The notes below the pieces were generated by a model. It searched no databases, was not told the DNA's origin, and saw only the letters and a program-made list of their open reading frames with translations. DNA of 64,000 nucleotides from Myxococcaceae bacterium (GTDB lineage Bacteria; Myxococcota; Myxococcia; Myxococcales; Myxococcaceae), in the NCBI GenBank assembly GCA_016793095.1, contig JAEUJQ010000050.1, positions 62,001 through 126,000 on the forward strand. Reading direction: 5' to 3'. This document shows, one piece after another, positions 33,595 through 43,500 of the stretch; position 1 is the first letter of the stretch; each line of letters starts with the position of its first letter. Made by a program: the position numbers and the translations under genes.

Positions 33595-34035
33595 TCAACC
33601 GCGCTTCTTGCGCGCCTCGGCCAACGCCTTGGCGCCCGCGCGGCCACGCGGCAGCGGCATGTTCTTCACGCTCTGCGGCTTCGCGTCCTCGACCCAGTCT
33701 GCAGGCAGCCGACCGGTCTGGTTCAGCATGCGGTACTTCTGGTAGTGCGCCGCGCAGTACCCCTTCGCGCGGGCCGGGCGCTTGCAGCCGATGATGGCGC
33801 ACAGCCGCTGGTCGCCGCGAGCGGCCTTCACCTTGACAGCGCCACGCCTGGCCGGGGGAGCCGCGAGCGACAGCTTCCGCGGACGGCCTGGCCCCCGGCG
33901 GAGCGGCGCTCCGAAGGCGGCGGCGAAGCGGGCGAGCACGTCACCCTGCTCTTGCAGCGCAGCGGCCAGCGGGGCCATCGCGCGCTCGACTTCAGCCTGC
34001 ACCATGCTGCGAAGAAGCTGATCGACTGACGACAT
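33595..34035 (-). CDS. Small AT-hook protein with Cys/His cluster
   Basis: 146 aa from ATG 34035, chosen because an AGGAGAG site lies 5 nt upstream. The N-terminal ~50 residues are an amphipathic helix (VDQLLRSMVQAEVERAMAPLAAAL). An AT-hook-like core RGPGRPRKL follows, then a basic linker and a Cys/His cluster C-x4-C-x7-C-x3-H (CAIIGCKRPARAKGYCAAH) that could bind one zinc ion, and a basic tail ending KKRG. Similar small proteins occur in myxobacteria without an assigned role. A nucleoid-associated or regulatory DNA-binding function is inference. Confidence 0.72.
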   Translation of the reverse strand: MSSVDQLLRSMVQAEVERAMAPLAAALQEQGDVLARFAAAFGAPLRRGPGRPRKLSLAAPPARRGAVKVKAARGDQRLCAIIGCKRPARAKGYCAAHYQKYRMLNQTGRLPADWVEDAKPQSVKNMPLPRGRAGAKALAEARKKRG

Positions 34036-34099
34036 TGTCTCTCCTCGAAAAGGTGGAAACCGCTGCAAAGCTCTCTATTCGATGGCGAGCGGTTGTCAT

Positions 34100-34132
34100 G
34101 GAAAAACAGCGCGAGCGTGTTTCTTTAAACAC
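34100..34132 (-). terminator. Possible terminator after the isoaspartyl peptidase gene
   Basis: A 6-bp hairpin GTGTTT-cttt-AAACAC (34117-34132) spans the stop codon, and a T5 tract follows on the minus strand at ~34100-34105. The stem is short and the T tract is not adjacent, so the call is weak. Confidence 0.3.
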
Positions 34133-35003
34133 CGTCGGCGCCGAACCCACTGCCCTCGCCCCTCGAGTCGACCCACGCGCGGGCCATGCGTTCGGTGGAG
34201 AACGCCCAGGCGACCTGCCCCCTGGGCGTGACGAGGATGAGCCCCGCCTCGCCGCGGGCCCGCTCGAGCGCGCGCACGGCCTGTCGCGCCGCTTCGAAGC
34301 CGTCGAGCCCGCCGCCGACGAGGTCGGCCGCGTGGCGCGCCAGCGTGACACGAATGATGGCCTCGCCCAGGCCGGTACACGACACCGCGGCGCTGCTGTC
34401 GTCCGCATAGGTGCCACAGCCGATGAGGGGCGAGTCACCGACGCGGCCGGGGAGCTTGCCCGTCGTGCCGCCCGTCGAGGTCGCGGCCGCGACGTGCCCG
34501 AGGGCGTCGACCGCCACCGCGCCCACGGTGCCGTTCGAGCGGTGGTGCCGCGCGAGGTCGAGCCGCGCCTTCTCCGTCACCAGCACGTCGTTGGCGATGA
34601 CACGCAGCCCCTGCTCCCGCCCGAAGGCCTCGGCGCCCGCGCCGACGAGCATCACGTGAGCCGTGCGCTCCATCACCAGGCGCGCGAGGGTGATGGGGTT
34701 CTGGAAGCAGGAGACACAGGCGACGCTGCCCGCCGACAACGTCGCCCCGTCCATCACCGAGGCGTCGAGCTCGGCCCGGCCGTCGCGGGTGAGCGCGGAG
34801 CCGATGCCGGCGTTGAAGACGGGGTCGTCTTCCAGCACACGCGTCGCGGCTTCGACGGCGTCGAGGGCGCTGCCGCCGCGCGACAGCACCGAGTGCCCTG
34901 CCCGGGCGGCGAGGAGACAGCCGCGCTTCGCCGCCTCCGCGTCGTCATCGGCCCGATGTGGACCGGCGCCGCCGTGCACCAGAATGGCGAGCTTCGAAGA
35001 CAT
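34125..35003 (-). CDS. Isoaspartyl peptidase / L-asparaginase (Ntn-hydrolase)
   Basis: About 292 aa from ATG 35003 (MSSKLAILVHGGAG); another ATG at 35015 would add MRNT. The plant-type asparaginase signature is clear: LVHGGAGP, DPVFNAGIGSALT, MDGATLSAGSVACV and the autocleavage site NGTVGAVAVD, where the Thr becomes the N-terminal nucleophile of the beta chain, then TSTGGTTGKLPGRVGDSPLIG. The enzyme hydrolyses beta-aspartyl dipeptides and asparagine after self-cleavage into alpha and beta subunits. It is divergent from the phosphoesterase gene with only ~29 bp between starts. Confidence 0.92.
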   Translation of the reverse strand: MSSKLAILVHGGAGPHRADDDAEAAKRGCLLAARAGHSVLSRGGSALDAVEAATRVLEDDPVFNAGIGSALTRDGRAELDASVMDGATLSAGSVACVSCFQNPITLARLVMERTAHVMLVGAGAEAFGREQGLRVIANDVLVTEKARLDLARHHRSNGTVGAVAVDALGHVAAATSTGGTTGKLPGRVGDSPLIGCGTYADDSSAAVSCTGLGEAIIRVTLARHAADLVGGGLDGFEAARQAVRALERARGEAGLILVTPRGQVAWAFSTERMARAWVDSRGEGSGFGADGV

Positions 35004-35032
35004 GGTGTTTCTCATAAGGCCTGCCAGGGTCC

Positions 35033-35899
35033 GTGGCGATGGGAGTCTTCGGTGGTCCGGTGAAGCGCCAGCTCGTTCGCGGCGCGCTCGTCCTCTTCGT
35101 CGTCGGCCTCGTGCTGGCGGGCTGGGGGTTCTTCGTCGAGCCAGCGCGCCTGGTCGCGAGGGAAGAGGCCTTGCCCGTGCCGGGGTGGCCGCCCGCGTTG
35201 AATGGGCTCAGGGTCGCGCTGCTGTCGGACCTTCACGTAGGCGCGCCGTTCATCGACGCGGCGAAGGTGCGCGAGGTGAGGGCGCGAATCGACGCCTGGC
35301 GACCGGACCTCGTCCTGCTCGCGGGTGACGTGCTGGTCGGCCACGAGCCGGGGGCGCGTGCGGTGGCGCCAGCGCAGGCCGTCGAGCCGCTGAAGGGCTG
35401 GGGCGCGCCGCTCGGGGTCTACGCCACGCTCGGGAACCACGACTGGTGGGTCGATGGAGAGGCGACGACACGCGCGCTCGAAGAAGCCGGCCTCCGCGTC
35501 CTCGAGAACGAGGCAGTGCCCATCGAGACAGGGCGTGGGCGAATCTGGCTCGCTGGCCTCGCGGACGTGTGGACCCGAAAGACAGACGCCGAGCGGGCGC
35601 TCTCCTTCGTCACCGATGACGCGCCGGTGCTCGCCTTCACCCACAACCCCGACGTCTTTCCAGACATGCCCGCGCGCTTCTCCGTCGTCTTCGCCGGCCA
35701 CACGCACGGGGGCCAGGTGCGTCTCCCGCTGCTCGGCGCGCCCATCGTCCCGTCGAAGTTCGGCCAGCGGTACGCACGCGGCGCGGTGGTCGAAGACGGC
35801 CGGCTGCTCTTCGTCACCACGGGCGTCGGCACCAGCGTTCTGCCGGTGCGCTTCGGCGTCGCGCCCGAGGTCGCCTTGCTCACCCTCGTCGCGCGGTGA
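35033..35899 (+). CDS. Membrane-anchored metallophosphoesterase (YaeI/YkuE-like)
   Basis: 288 aa; starts GTG at 35033 with an ATG two codons later. An N-terminal transmembrane helix (GALVLFVVGLVLAGWGFFV) precedes a calcineurin-like domain with the full set of metal motifs: LLSDLHVG, LLAGDVL, LGNHDWW, THNPD and AGHTHGGQVRLP. Family members act on phosphate esters outside the cytoplasmic membrane, some on UDP-diacylglucosamine or polyprenyl phosphates. The substrate is unknown. It is convergent with the 390-aa gene (stop codons 3 bp apart). Confidence 0.92.
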   Translation: MAMGVFGGPVKRQLVRGALVLFVVGLVLAGWGFFVEPARLVAREEALPVPGWPPALNGLRVALLSDLHVGAPFIDAAKVREVRARIDAWRPDLVLLAGDVLVGHEPGARAVAPAQAVEPLKGWGAPLGVYATLGNHDWWVDGEATTRALEEAGLRVLENEAVPIETGRGRIWLAGLADVWTRKTDAERALSFVTDDAPVLAFTHNPDVFPDMPARFSVVFAGHTHGGQVRLPLLGAPIVPSKFGQRYARGAVVEDGRLLFVTTGVGTSVLPVRFGVAPEVALLTLVAR

Positions 35900-35901
35900 A
35901 C

Positions 35902-37074
35902 CTACGGCGTCGTGGAGGGGACCGCTGACGGGCACTTCACCACCATGCAGTGGCTGCGCTTCTCGGGGCTGCCGTCCGGGTAGCCGAAGCGCATGGGCAG
36001 CTTCTTCGCCTTCACGAACTCGTCGCGGAGCTCCTGCTGAAAGCCCTCCCACGTGCCGAGGAACGACCTCTGGAAGCTGCCGAAGGTCTCGACGCCGCAG
36101 CCGGCCTTCTTCCAGTACCGCGGCGGCACGCCCGTCGAGTCCGAAATCATGAACACGGCGTGTGACACCAGCCAATCACGCATCACGCCGAAGGTTGGTT
36201 GCCAGAGCAGATAGCTCGCGGCCTTCGTCATCGCTGACACGCGACCCTTCTGGCCGAGGTGCTCGAGCAACCCTGGCTGCTTCGCGAGCCCTTCGTCAGA
36301 CAGGTTGGCGCCGATGTGCCGATGGACGCGGCGGGGAGCCGCTGGCTGGCCCTTCGGGACGAACTGCACCTCGACGTTCGCGAAGGCGGGGGAGAAGTCG
36401 GGGGCCTTCCACGTCGCCTTGAGCTTCGACGCCTTCGTCCCCTCGAGCTCGGCGATCTCGTCGAGGGAGAAGTAGTGGAGCGAGCCATCGGCCTCGACGC
36501 GGAAGAAGCGCACCGAGACGGGCTCCTGGTCGTGCAGCGCGAGCCCCATCAGGTGCATCGACAGCTGACCGGGCAGCTCGCCGCGCTGCAGCTTCGACAG
36601 GTTCACGCTCTTCGAGTCGTTGGACAGCAGCGTGGTGGTGGCGGCTTCGTCGAGCGCCTGGAGCGACTGCTCGAGGGCCTTCTTGTCCGAGAGCGTCTTG
36701 AGGCGGCGCGGGTCGCCCGCCAGCTCGAGCGACATGGTGGTGAGCGTCGTGGCGTCGGGGAACGCAGTGAGGGCCATCATCAGGTCGCCGCCGCCAAACG
36801 GGTACACGAGCTCGGCAGGCAGGCCCGCCGGGCGCTGCGCAGCGACGAAGTCCTTCGCGGTGACGCCCCAGTGGGAGCGGAAGCGCTCGAACTTCGGCGT
36901 CATGCGCTTGCAGTAGGCCTCCACGGTCCTGGCGTCGAGCGGCGCGGGGACCGGCTGTGCCTGGCAGGTGACGACCTGGAAGACGAGCCGCGCGTCGTCG
37001 ATGAAGTCGGCGGGCTGGTTCGAGACACCACCGTCTGACGCGGCGAGCGCGAGGGACACGGCGAGGGCGAGCAT
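35902..37074 (-). CDS. Secreted protein of unknown function (390 aa)
   Basis: Signal peptide MLALAVSLALAA-S, then a mature protein without recognisable domain. Visible features are VEAYCKRMTPKFERF near residue 55, a long helical region (LEQSLQALDEAATTTLL), and a C-terminal half with Trp/Cys (LLWQPTFGVMRDWLVSH, KKAGCGVETFGSF) ending in CMVVKC, so at least two disulfides are possible. The length and layout suggest a periplasmic enzyme or lipoprotein-like factor, but nothing supports a specific role. Confidence 0.75.
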   Translation of the reverse strand: MLALAVSLALAASDGGVSNQPADFIDDARLVFQVVTCQAQPVPAPLDARTVEAYCKRMTPKFERFRSHWGVTAKDFVAAQRPAGLPAELVYPFGGGDLMMALTAFPDATTLTTMSLELAGDPRRLKTLSDKKALEQSLQALDEAATTTLLSNDSKSVNLSKLQRGELPGQLSMHLMGLALHDQEPVSVRFFRVEADGSLHYFSLDEIAELEGTKASKLKATWKAPDFSPAFANVEVQFVPKGQPAAPRRVHRHIGANLSDEGLAKQPGLLEHLGQKGRVSAMTKAASYLLWQPTFGVMRDWLVSHAVFMISDSTGVPPRYWKKAGCGVETFGSFQRSFLGTWEGFQQELRDEFVKAKKLPMRFGYPDGSPEKRSHCMVVKCPSAVPSTTP

Positions 37075-37119
37075 GGCGCCGCCATAGCCTCAACCAGCGT
37101 TCATGCGAAGCTCGTCCCC

Positions 37120-37629
37120 GTGGAGACCGCCACCGCGCAGCTCGACCTCCTGGAGCAGCTCGTCATCGGGGCCAACGTCGAGCGCGTCTGGGCGCTGGCG
37201 ATGACCGGCACCGGCGTGTTGGCGATGCTGGTCGCGCTGGCGCTGTGGCTCGTCTGGCACCAGCCTCTCACCAGACGCGTCGCGGCGCCCCTCGCGATCC
37301 TCGGCGCCATCTTCGCGCTCGGTGGAGGCATCGACTTCGTTCGCGCGACGCGCGACCGGCAGAGGTTGCCGGATGAGCTGCGGGAGGCGCCACACCTGCT
37401 GGCTGCCCGCCTCGAGCGCGAGCGGGACGCGCGGCTGACCCACCAGGTGCTCGAAGGCTTCGACGTGGCGCTGGTGGTGCTGGGGCTCGGGCTGGCGATA
37501 CGGCCGGCGCGGTGGCGCGGCGCCGGGCTCGCCGTCGTGCTGATGGGAGCGCTCGGGCTCGTCTTCGATGCGGCCGCCGTCGCCCGTCACGACGCGCAGG
37601 TGGCCCTCCTCGAGCGCGCCGGTGGTTGA
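37120..37629 (+). CDS. Small four-helix membrane protein
   Basis: 169 aa starting at GTG. Hydrophobic segments lie at about residues 25-48 (ALAMTGTGVLAMLVALALWLVW), 55-72, 113-128 and 133-150. A charged cytoplasmic or periplasmic loop (RDRQRLPDELREAPHLL) sits between the second and third. No family recognised. It is divergent from the 390-aa secreted protein (45 bp) and convergent with the cyclase gene. Confidence 0.65.
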   Translation: METATAQLDLLEQLVIGANVERVWALAMTGTGVLAMLVALALWLVWHQPLTRRVAAPLAILGAIFALGGGIDFVRATRDRQRLPDELREAPHLLAARLERERDARLTHQVLEGFDVALVVLGLGLAIRPARWRGAGLAVVLMGALGLVFDAAAVARHDAQVALLERAGG

Positions 37630-37651
37630 GAAGCGTCCACACGTCAGCGGC

Positions 37652-38881
37652 TCAAGGCGCGGGCTGGAACGTGCTGACGGGCTCGGCTTTGCCCTTCACC
37701 GGCAACGGCTCAGCGGCCTTCCAGCCGCTGTTCTGCGCCAGCCGCGCCTTCGTGTCGGCGCTGATGAGCAGCGACGCGCCCACCTGCTTCGTCAGCCCCT
37801 CGATGCGCGAGGCCGTGTTGACGGCGTCACCGATGACGGTGAACTCCTTGCGCTGCTCGCTGCCGACGTCGCCGACGACCGCGCGGCCGGTGTGAATGCC
37901 GATGCCGATTCTGAGCTCAGGCTCGCCGCGCGCCACGCGCCGCTGATTCAACGCCGCGAGGGCCTGGAGCATCTCGAGGCCGCACGCCACCGCGCGCTCG
38001 GCGTGGTCGGGCTGGGCCAGGGGCGCGCCGAAGTACGCGAGGATTCCATCGCCCATGAACTTGTCGAGCGTGCCGCCGTGCTTGAAGACGACGGCCACCA
38101 TGTCGGTGAGGTACTCGTTCAGCCAGCGGACGACGACCTCGCCCTCGTGCTGCTCCGAGAGCGCCGTGAAGCCGCGCACGTCACTGAAGAGGATGCTCAC
38201 CTCGCGGTGCTCGGGGCGCGCCGTCTCGAGGGCCTCGACGCGCTCCACCACCTGGGGCGAGAAGTAGCGGGCGAGCTTCTGCTTGCGCGTCTGGTCGAGG
38301 GTGAGCTGGTGCACCATGCGCTGCACGAGCGCGATGCCGAACCAGCCCGCGGCGGTCGAGGTGACCGTGAGCAGCACGACGGTGGGCAGCGCGTGCCAGA
38401 CCTCCTGGTCGGCGGTGACGACGAGCACGGTCTCGGCGGTGAGGGACAGCGCGGCCGAGGCCAGCAGCACCCGACGGTCGAACGTCAGCATCGCGAGCAG
38501 CAGCGCGGTGAGGAAGATGGACTCGGTGAGGCCTGCGGCGATGCCCGGCGTCACTTCTTCCGGCAGCGCCATGTACTGCGCGAGGAAGATCATCGGCACG
38601 TCGAAGAGCGCGACGGTCCAATGCGCGCGCGGGCGGGCCGCGGGCAGCACTCCCAACACGACCAGCGCCACCACCGCCACCGCGAGGTACATGCCGACCG
38701 TCTCGACCGAGACGATCCACACCCGCGTCACGCCGAGCAGGAACCAGACGAGCACGGCGAAGGCCCGCAGGCCGGCCACCGGCACCGCCAGGGCGGCTCG
38801 TTGTTCGGCCATGCGCGCGTCGAAGGCCGCTCGGAGCTCGGGCGGCGCGCCGGTCAGCAGGCTGGGGGAGGGGCTGCTCAC
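37652..38881 (-). CDS. Membrane class III adenylate/guanylate cyclase
   Basis: 409 aa. The N-terminal half has about six transmembrane helices in a MASE-like arrangement ([18 protein letters not shown] to [11 protein letters not shown]), followed by a short linker ([13 protein letters not shown], typical before cyclase domains) and one catalytic domain. Metal-binding aspartates are in [10 protein letters not shown] and [10 protein letters not shown]; the substrate and transition-state segment is [15 protein letters not shown], with Lys as expected for adenylate cyclase. It should form an active homodimer producing cAMP. Confidence 0.93.
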   Translation of the reverse strand: MSSPSPSLLTGAPPELRAAFDARMAEQRAALAVPVAGLRAFAVLVWFLLGVTRVWIVSVETVGMYLAVAVVALVVLGVLPAARPRAHWTVALFDVPMIFLAQYMALPEEVTPGIAAGLTESIFLTALLLAMLTFDRRVLLASAALSLTAETVLVVTADQEVWHALPTVVLLTVTSTAAGWFGIALVQRMVHQLTLDQTRKQKLARYFSPQVVERVEALETARPEHREVSILFSDVRGFTALSEQHEGEVVVRWLNEYLTDMVAVVFKHGGTLDKFMGDGILAYFGAPLAQPDHAERAVACGLEMLQALAALNQRRVARGEPELRIGIGIHTGRAVVGDVGSEQRKEFTVIGDAVNTASRIEGLTKQVGASLLISADTKARLAQNSGWKAAEPLPVKGKAEPVSTFQPAP

Positions 38882-38955
38882 GACGGGGTGATGCTACTCG
38901 TCAGCCGGACGCCTGCACGTTTCAGCATGAAGGCATGCCTCGCGCTGCCTCTTGC

Positions 38956-39528
38956 TCAGGTTGGTGATGGGCTGGCGGTCCTCGGGTCGAAGTACACCTC
39001 ATCAACCGTGAAGGTGGCGCCGATGGAGGGCAACGTGACGCTGGCGCCGCGCTCGTGAATCGTGAGCAGCCAGCTCTCTCCCTGACGGCGGAAGACCTCG
39101 ACGCGGGGCGCCTCCTGCGAGACGAGCACGTACTCCTGCAGCGACGACAGGCGCTGGTAGTGCGCGAACTTCTCGCCGCGGTCGCTGCGCTCGGTGTTCG
39201 GCGAGAGCACCTCGATGAGCACGACCGGGTTCGTGATGGCCTCGGCGTCGTCCGAGGCGTGCTGCTCGGGTCCACAGACGACCGACGCGTCGGGGTAGGT
39301 GCTCCGGTCGGTGGCCTCGATGCGCACCCGGACATCGGAGCTGTAGACGACGCAGGGCTTCCCCTTCAGGGCAGCGCGAAGCACCGCCCCCATGCTCATC
39401 GCGAGCCGGCCAGGCTCCGGGGTTCCGCCGGCCATCGCCCAGACGTCGCCCCGCAGGTACTCGTGCTTGTGCGCGCTGGCGCGCTCCTGCGCGAGGTAGT
39501 CCGGGTAGCTGGTGAACGGGTTCTTCAC
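38956..39528 (-). CDS. Uma2-family PD-(D/E)XK endonuclease-like protein
   Basis: 190 aa, the size of the Uma2 (DUF820) family. The conserved helix LSPNTERSDRGEKFAHYQRL, YPDASVVCG with the catalytic Asp, and VVLIEVLSP with the catalytic Glu are all present. Uma2 proteins are abundant in cyanobacteria and some myxobacteria and are predicted restriction-endonuclease-fold proteins of mostly unknown role. No partner gene is seen. 139 bp separate it from the methyltransferase gene upstream. Confidence 0.9.
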   Translation of the reverse strand: MKNPFTSYPDYLAQERASAHKHEYLRGDVWAMAGGTPEPGRLAMSMGAVLRAALKGKPCVVYSSDVRVRIEATDRSTYPDASVVCGPEQHASDDAEAITNPVVLIEVLSPNTERSDRGEKFAHYQRLSSLQEYVLVSQEAPRVEVFRRQGESWLLTIHERGASVTLPSIGATFTVDEVYFDPRTASPSPT

Positions 39529-39667
39529 ACCCCGAGCCTACCTCACCGTCCTCACGAATGGGCTTCCCGGCCAGGACCGTTCCGCTGGGCGCACGAGACG
39601 CCACGAGGTGCGGCCCCCGCTCGGGAGTTCCGCACCTCGCGCGCACGGCATCAACCGAGCGGCTGCG

Positions 39668-40546
39668 TTAGTCCTTCTTGCGCAGCTTCATCTGCACGTC
39701 GCTCGACCAGTGGTTCGCGAACGCCTTGACGCAGGTCGACAGGTAGCGGTCGTAGTTCGTCCACACCGTCTCGCCGTTGGCCATCACCTTCGTGCCCCAG
39801 CCCGACGCCATGATCTTGTCCTTGTTCGCGCGGAAGCGGCGCAGCCACTCGGCGGTCGTCTTGCCGTAGTCCTGGCGGCGGGTGTTGAGCTGCACGATCT
39901 CCCACGACTGGCCGCAGGCCTCGACGAGCTCCTCCATGCGCGGGTTGAGGCCGCCGGGGAAGATGATGTCGGCGGTGAACTTCAGGTCCTCGAGGTCCTT
40001 CCGGGTGCGCGGCACGCGGTCGCGCAGGATCGCCTGGAAGCCGAAGCAGGCGCCCGGCTTCACCCAGGTGGCCGCCTTGTTGAAGTACTCGCGGTAGATC
40101 TGCACCGCGAGCCCCTCCTTCTGCTGCGCGGGCGAGACGAGGTGGTCGATCATCTCGATGCTGATGAGCGCGTCGTACTTCTGGGCGGGCGCGTAGTCGC
40201 GGTAGTCCACGCACCAGACCTGCACGCCGGGCAGCTTGCGCGCGTTGATCTCCTCGAACTGCGCCGTGGACAGCGTGATGCCGTGCGCGTTCTTCACCTT
40301 GCGCTCGAGGGCCAGGTACTCGAGGTTGGCGCCCCAGCCGCAGCCGATGTCGAGCACCAGCGACTCGGGCGTCACCTCGGCGAAGTCGGCCAGCCAGCGG
40401 CTCTTGTTGCGCTGCGCCTGCTCGAGCGTCGTGTGCTGCTCGTCGAAGACCGCCGACGTGTAGTGCATGCGCTCGTCCAGCCAGAGCCGGAAGAACTCGT
40501 TCGAGATGTCGTAGCCGATTTCCACTTCTGCCTTCGTCGAGGTCAT
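39668..40546 (-). CDS. CFA-synthase-like SAM methyltransferase of the PKS operon
   Basis: 292 aa, last gene of the lipid-PKS operon, 48 bp after the megasynthase, with a GAAGAGAG site upstream. The sequence follows the cyclopropane-fatty-acid synthase fold (YDISNEFFRLWLDERMHYTSAVF, LDIGCGWGANLEYLA, HGITLSTAQFEEI). In classical CFA synthase the segment FEHVG supplies a catalytic Glu; here it reads MIDHLV, with Asp. This family also contains N- and C-methyltransferases (such as coclaurine N-methyltransferase). A methyltransferase acting on the amino or enone part of the PKS product is therefore at least as likely as a cyclopropanating enzyme. Confidence 0.85.
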   Translation of the reverse strand: MTSTKAEVEIGYDISNEFFRLWLDERMHYTSAVFDEQHTTLEQAQRNKSRWLADFAEVTPESLVLDIGCGWGANLEYLALERKVKNAHGITLSTAQFEEINARKLPGVQVWCVDYRDYAPAQKYDALISIEMIDHLVSPAQQKEGLAVQIYREYFNKAATWVKPGACFGFQAILRDRVPRTRKDLEDLKFTADIIFPGGLNPRMEELVEACGQSWEIVQLNTRRQDYGKTTAEWLRRFRANKDKIMASGWGTKVMANGETVWTNYDRYLSTCVKAFANHWSSDVQMKLRKKD

Positions 40547-40594
40547 GTCGCTCTCTCTTCGGGGGTGTGACTTCTGGTTGGTGTGAAAGGTGGG

Positions 40595-43500
40595 TCAGGC
40601 GACGGCGTCGCCGTTCAGCTCGCGGGTGAGCCGGTCGAGCTCTTCTTTGAGGACGTCGGCGGTCTTGAGCAGCTGCTCGGGCTTGTGCAGCGACGAGATG
40701 AAGAAGCGCAGGCGGGCCATGTCCTCCTCCACCGCGGGGTAGAGGATGGGCTGCACGTTGATGCCGCGGTTCTTCAGCGCGTCGGACAGCTGCAGGCACA
40801 GCACCGAGTTGCCGATGATGGCCGGCACCACCGCCGAGTCCTTCGACATGCCGGTGTTGATGCCGCGCGCCTTGAGCAGCTCGATGAAGTACTTCGCGTT
40901 CTGTTGCAGCTTCTGCACGCGCTCGGGGTGGGCGAGCATCTGCTTCGTCGAAGCGAGCGCGGCGGCGCAGTTCGGCGGCGAGAGGCCCACCGAGTAGACG
41001 AAGCCGGGCGTCGTGTACTTGAGGTACTCGACGAGCGCGTGGCTGCCCGCGATGTAGCCGCCGCACGACGCGAACGACTTCGAGAGCGTGCCCATCCACA
41101 TGTCCACGTCGGCGCGGTTGACGTCGTAGTACTCGCCGATGCCGCGGCCGGTCTTGCCGATGACGCCGGCCGAGTGCGCCTCGTCCACCAGCATCATCGC
41201 CTTGTGCTTCTTCTTCACCTCGATGAAGGCGGGCAGGTCGGGAATGTCGCCGTCCATCGAGTAGGTGCCCTCGATGCAGACGAGCACCCGGCGATAGTGC
41301 GGCCGCAGGTTGGTCAGCATGCGGTCGAGCGCAGCGAAGTCGTTGTGCGGGAACGGGCGGCGCTTGGCGCCCGACAGCTTCGCGCCCTGGATGATGGAGT
41401 CGTGCGCGAGCGCGTCGTGGAGGATGAGGTCGCCCGCGCCAACGATGTGGCCGATGACGGTGACGTTGGTGGCGTGGCCTGAGACGAGCGCGATGCAATC
41501 TTCGGTGCCGAAGAAGTCGGCCAGCGCCTTCTCGAGCTCGCGCGTGAGCGGCTTCTCGCCCGAGGCGACGCGGCTGGCCGACACCGAGGTGCCGTACTTC
41601 GCGATGGCGTCTTGCGCGGCCTTCGTGACGACCGGGTCGCCCGAGTTGCCGACGTAGTTGTACGAGGAGAAGTTGATCATCTCCTTGCCGCCGACGACGG
41701 TGGTGTCACCGCAGATGGCCTCGTGCACCGAGAAGTACGGGTTGCGCAGGCCGAACGCCTCGGCCATCTGCAGGCGCTCCTGCAGCGCCTCGTACTCGGG
41801 GAACTTCGCCGGGTTCCAGGCGGACTCGTCGAGCGTCACCGTGGGCGCGCTGGCCTCGTCGGCGCCGTCGTCGGTGGTGGCCGCGGGCGCGACCGGGTCT
41901 GGAGCAGGGGTCGCCGGCGTCGGCACTGCGCGCGGCGCCGAGGGAACCGGGCGGAGCGACCCCGTCGCCGGAGGCGAAGCGGGGCCTGCAGCGGAGCCCA
42001 GGAAACGGGGGTCGCGCTTCTTGAACTCGGCCCTCGCGCCCGTCATGTACGCGAGCACCGCGCCCTGCGCGTCCTGCCACACGAGCGTGCCCGAGAAGAC
42101 GTCGTCGCTCGACGCCTCGAAGGTGACGGTGCACTTGATGGGGCCGAGGCCGAACGGCGCGAGCTGCACGAAGCGGCCGACGCCGATGGGGAAGCCGGCG
42201 CGCTGGTGCTTCGTCCACGCCCAGTAGCCGGCGAGCTGGAACGAGGCGTCGATGATGAGCGGGTCCACCGCCCACGTCTTGCGCAGCGGCTCCTTCACCC
42301 AGTCGGCGGGCGTGCAGCCCTTCACCCAGCCCACCACGCCGTCTTCGGCGAGCGCGTCGATGCGCGTGATGCCCTGCAGCCGCGGGCCGTGGAAGGTGAA
42401 GCCCTGGTAGAAGTCCTCGAGCGACATGGGCAGCGGGCCCGAAACGGCGAGGGCCTTGATGGCCGGCGCGTCACCCGAGGCGCCCAGCGTCACCGTGCCC
42501 GAGTACGAGCGCGCGTTGGCCTGCGACAGCGTCACGCGCAGGGGCCCGGCCTTGCCGCCGCGCAGCTCCTCGGTGACGGCCACGTCGAGCCACGTGGTGT
42601 CCGGCACGAGGATGGCGCGCTCGAGCGTGAAGTCCGAGACGGTGAAGGGCGCGAACGCCGGTGTGTCTTTCTTCGCGACGTCGAGCGCCGCGGCGGTGAC
42701 GTGGTCGAGCGCGGCCGCGAGCGGCACCACGCGCTGGCCGGCCATGGTGTGGTCGTTCAGGTAGACGTGGTTGAGGCGCGACACGGGGAAGGACGTGGCG
42801 TGGGTGAGCGTGCGCTCCGGCAGGTTGCGGCCCAGCAGCACCTCGCCCGAGCCGCCGAGCAGCTCGACGAGGAACGCGGCGACGCCCTCGTCGTCGGCGA
42901 GGAAGGTGACGCCGCTCGCCTTGAGCTCGGCCTTCTTGAAGCCCGGAATCTTCCGCGCCATCTCCGAGTCCTCCCACGGCGGGGAGTCGATGGTGACGCA
43001 GCGGGTGCCGGCGCGGGCCACGCGGGCCAGCATGCGGTTGGCGGCCGAGTAGTCGGTCTGCGCGGCGTTGCCGAAGCGGCCGGCCCAGGAGCCGACGCCG
43101 GCGAACAGGACGAGGGAGTCGCCCTTCGTCGCCTCGAGCAGCGCGAGCGCGCCGCCCACCTTCGTCTCGAGCACGCCGTCGACGCCCGCGAGCGTCTTCT
43201 TCTCCACCAGCGCGTCGGCCAGCACGCCCGCCGCGTGCACGACGCCATCGACGCGACCGTGCGCCGAGCGCACCGCGTCGACCGCGGCCTTCACGCTCGC
43301 CGCGTCACGCACGTCCATCGGGTGGTAGGTGCACGCCTTCGCGCCCGCCGCCTTCACCTGCGAGCACGCCTTCGCCACCTCCTCGGAGGGCGCGGAGCGG
43401 CCGGTGAGCGCGAGGGTGGCGCCGGTCTGCTTCGCGAGCCCCTTCGCCAGCTTGAGGCCGACGCCCTTCGCGCCGCCGGTGACGAGGATGACGCTCGAGG

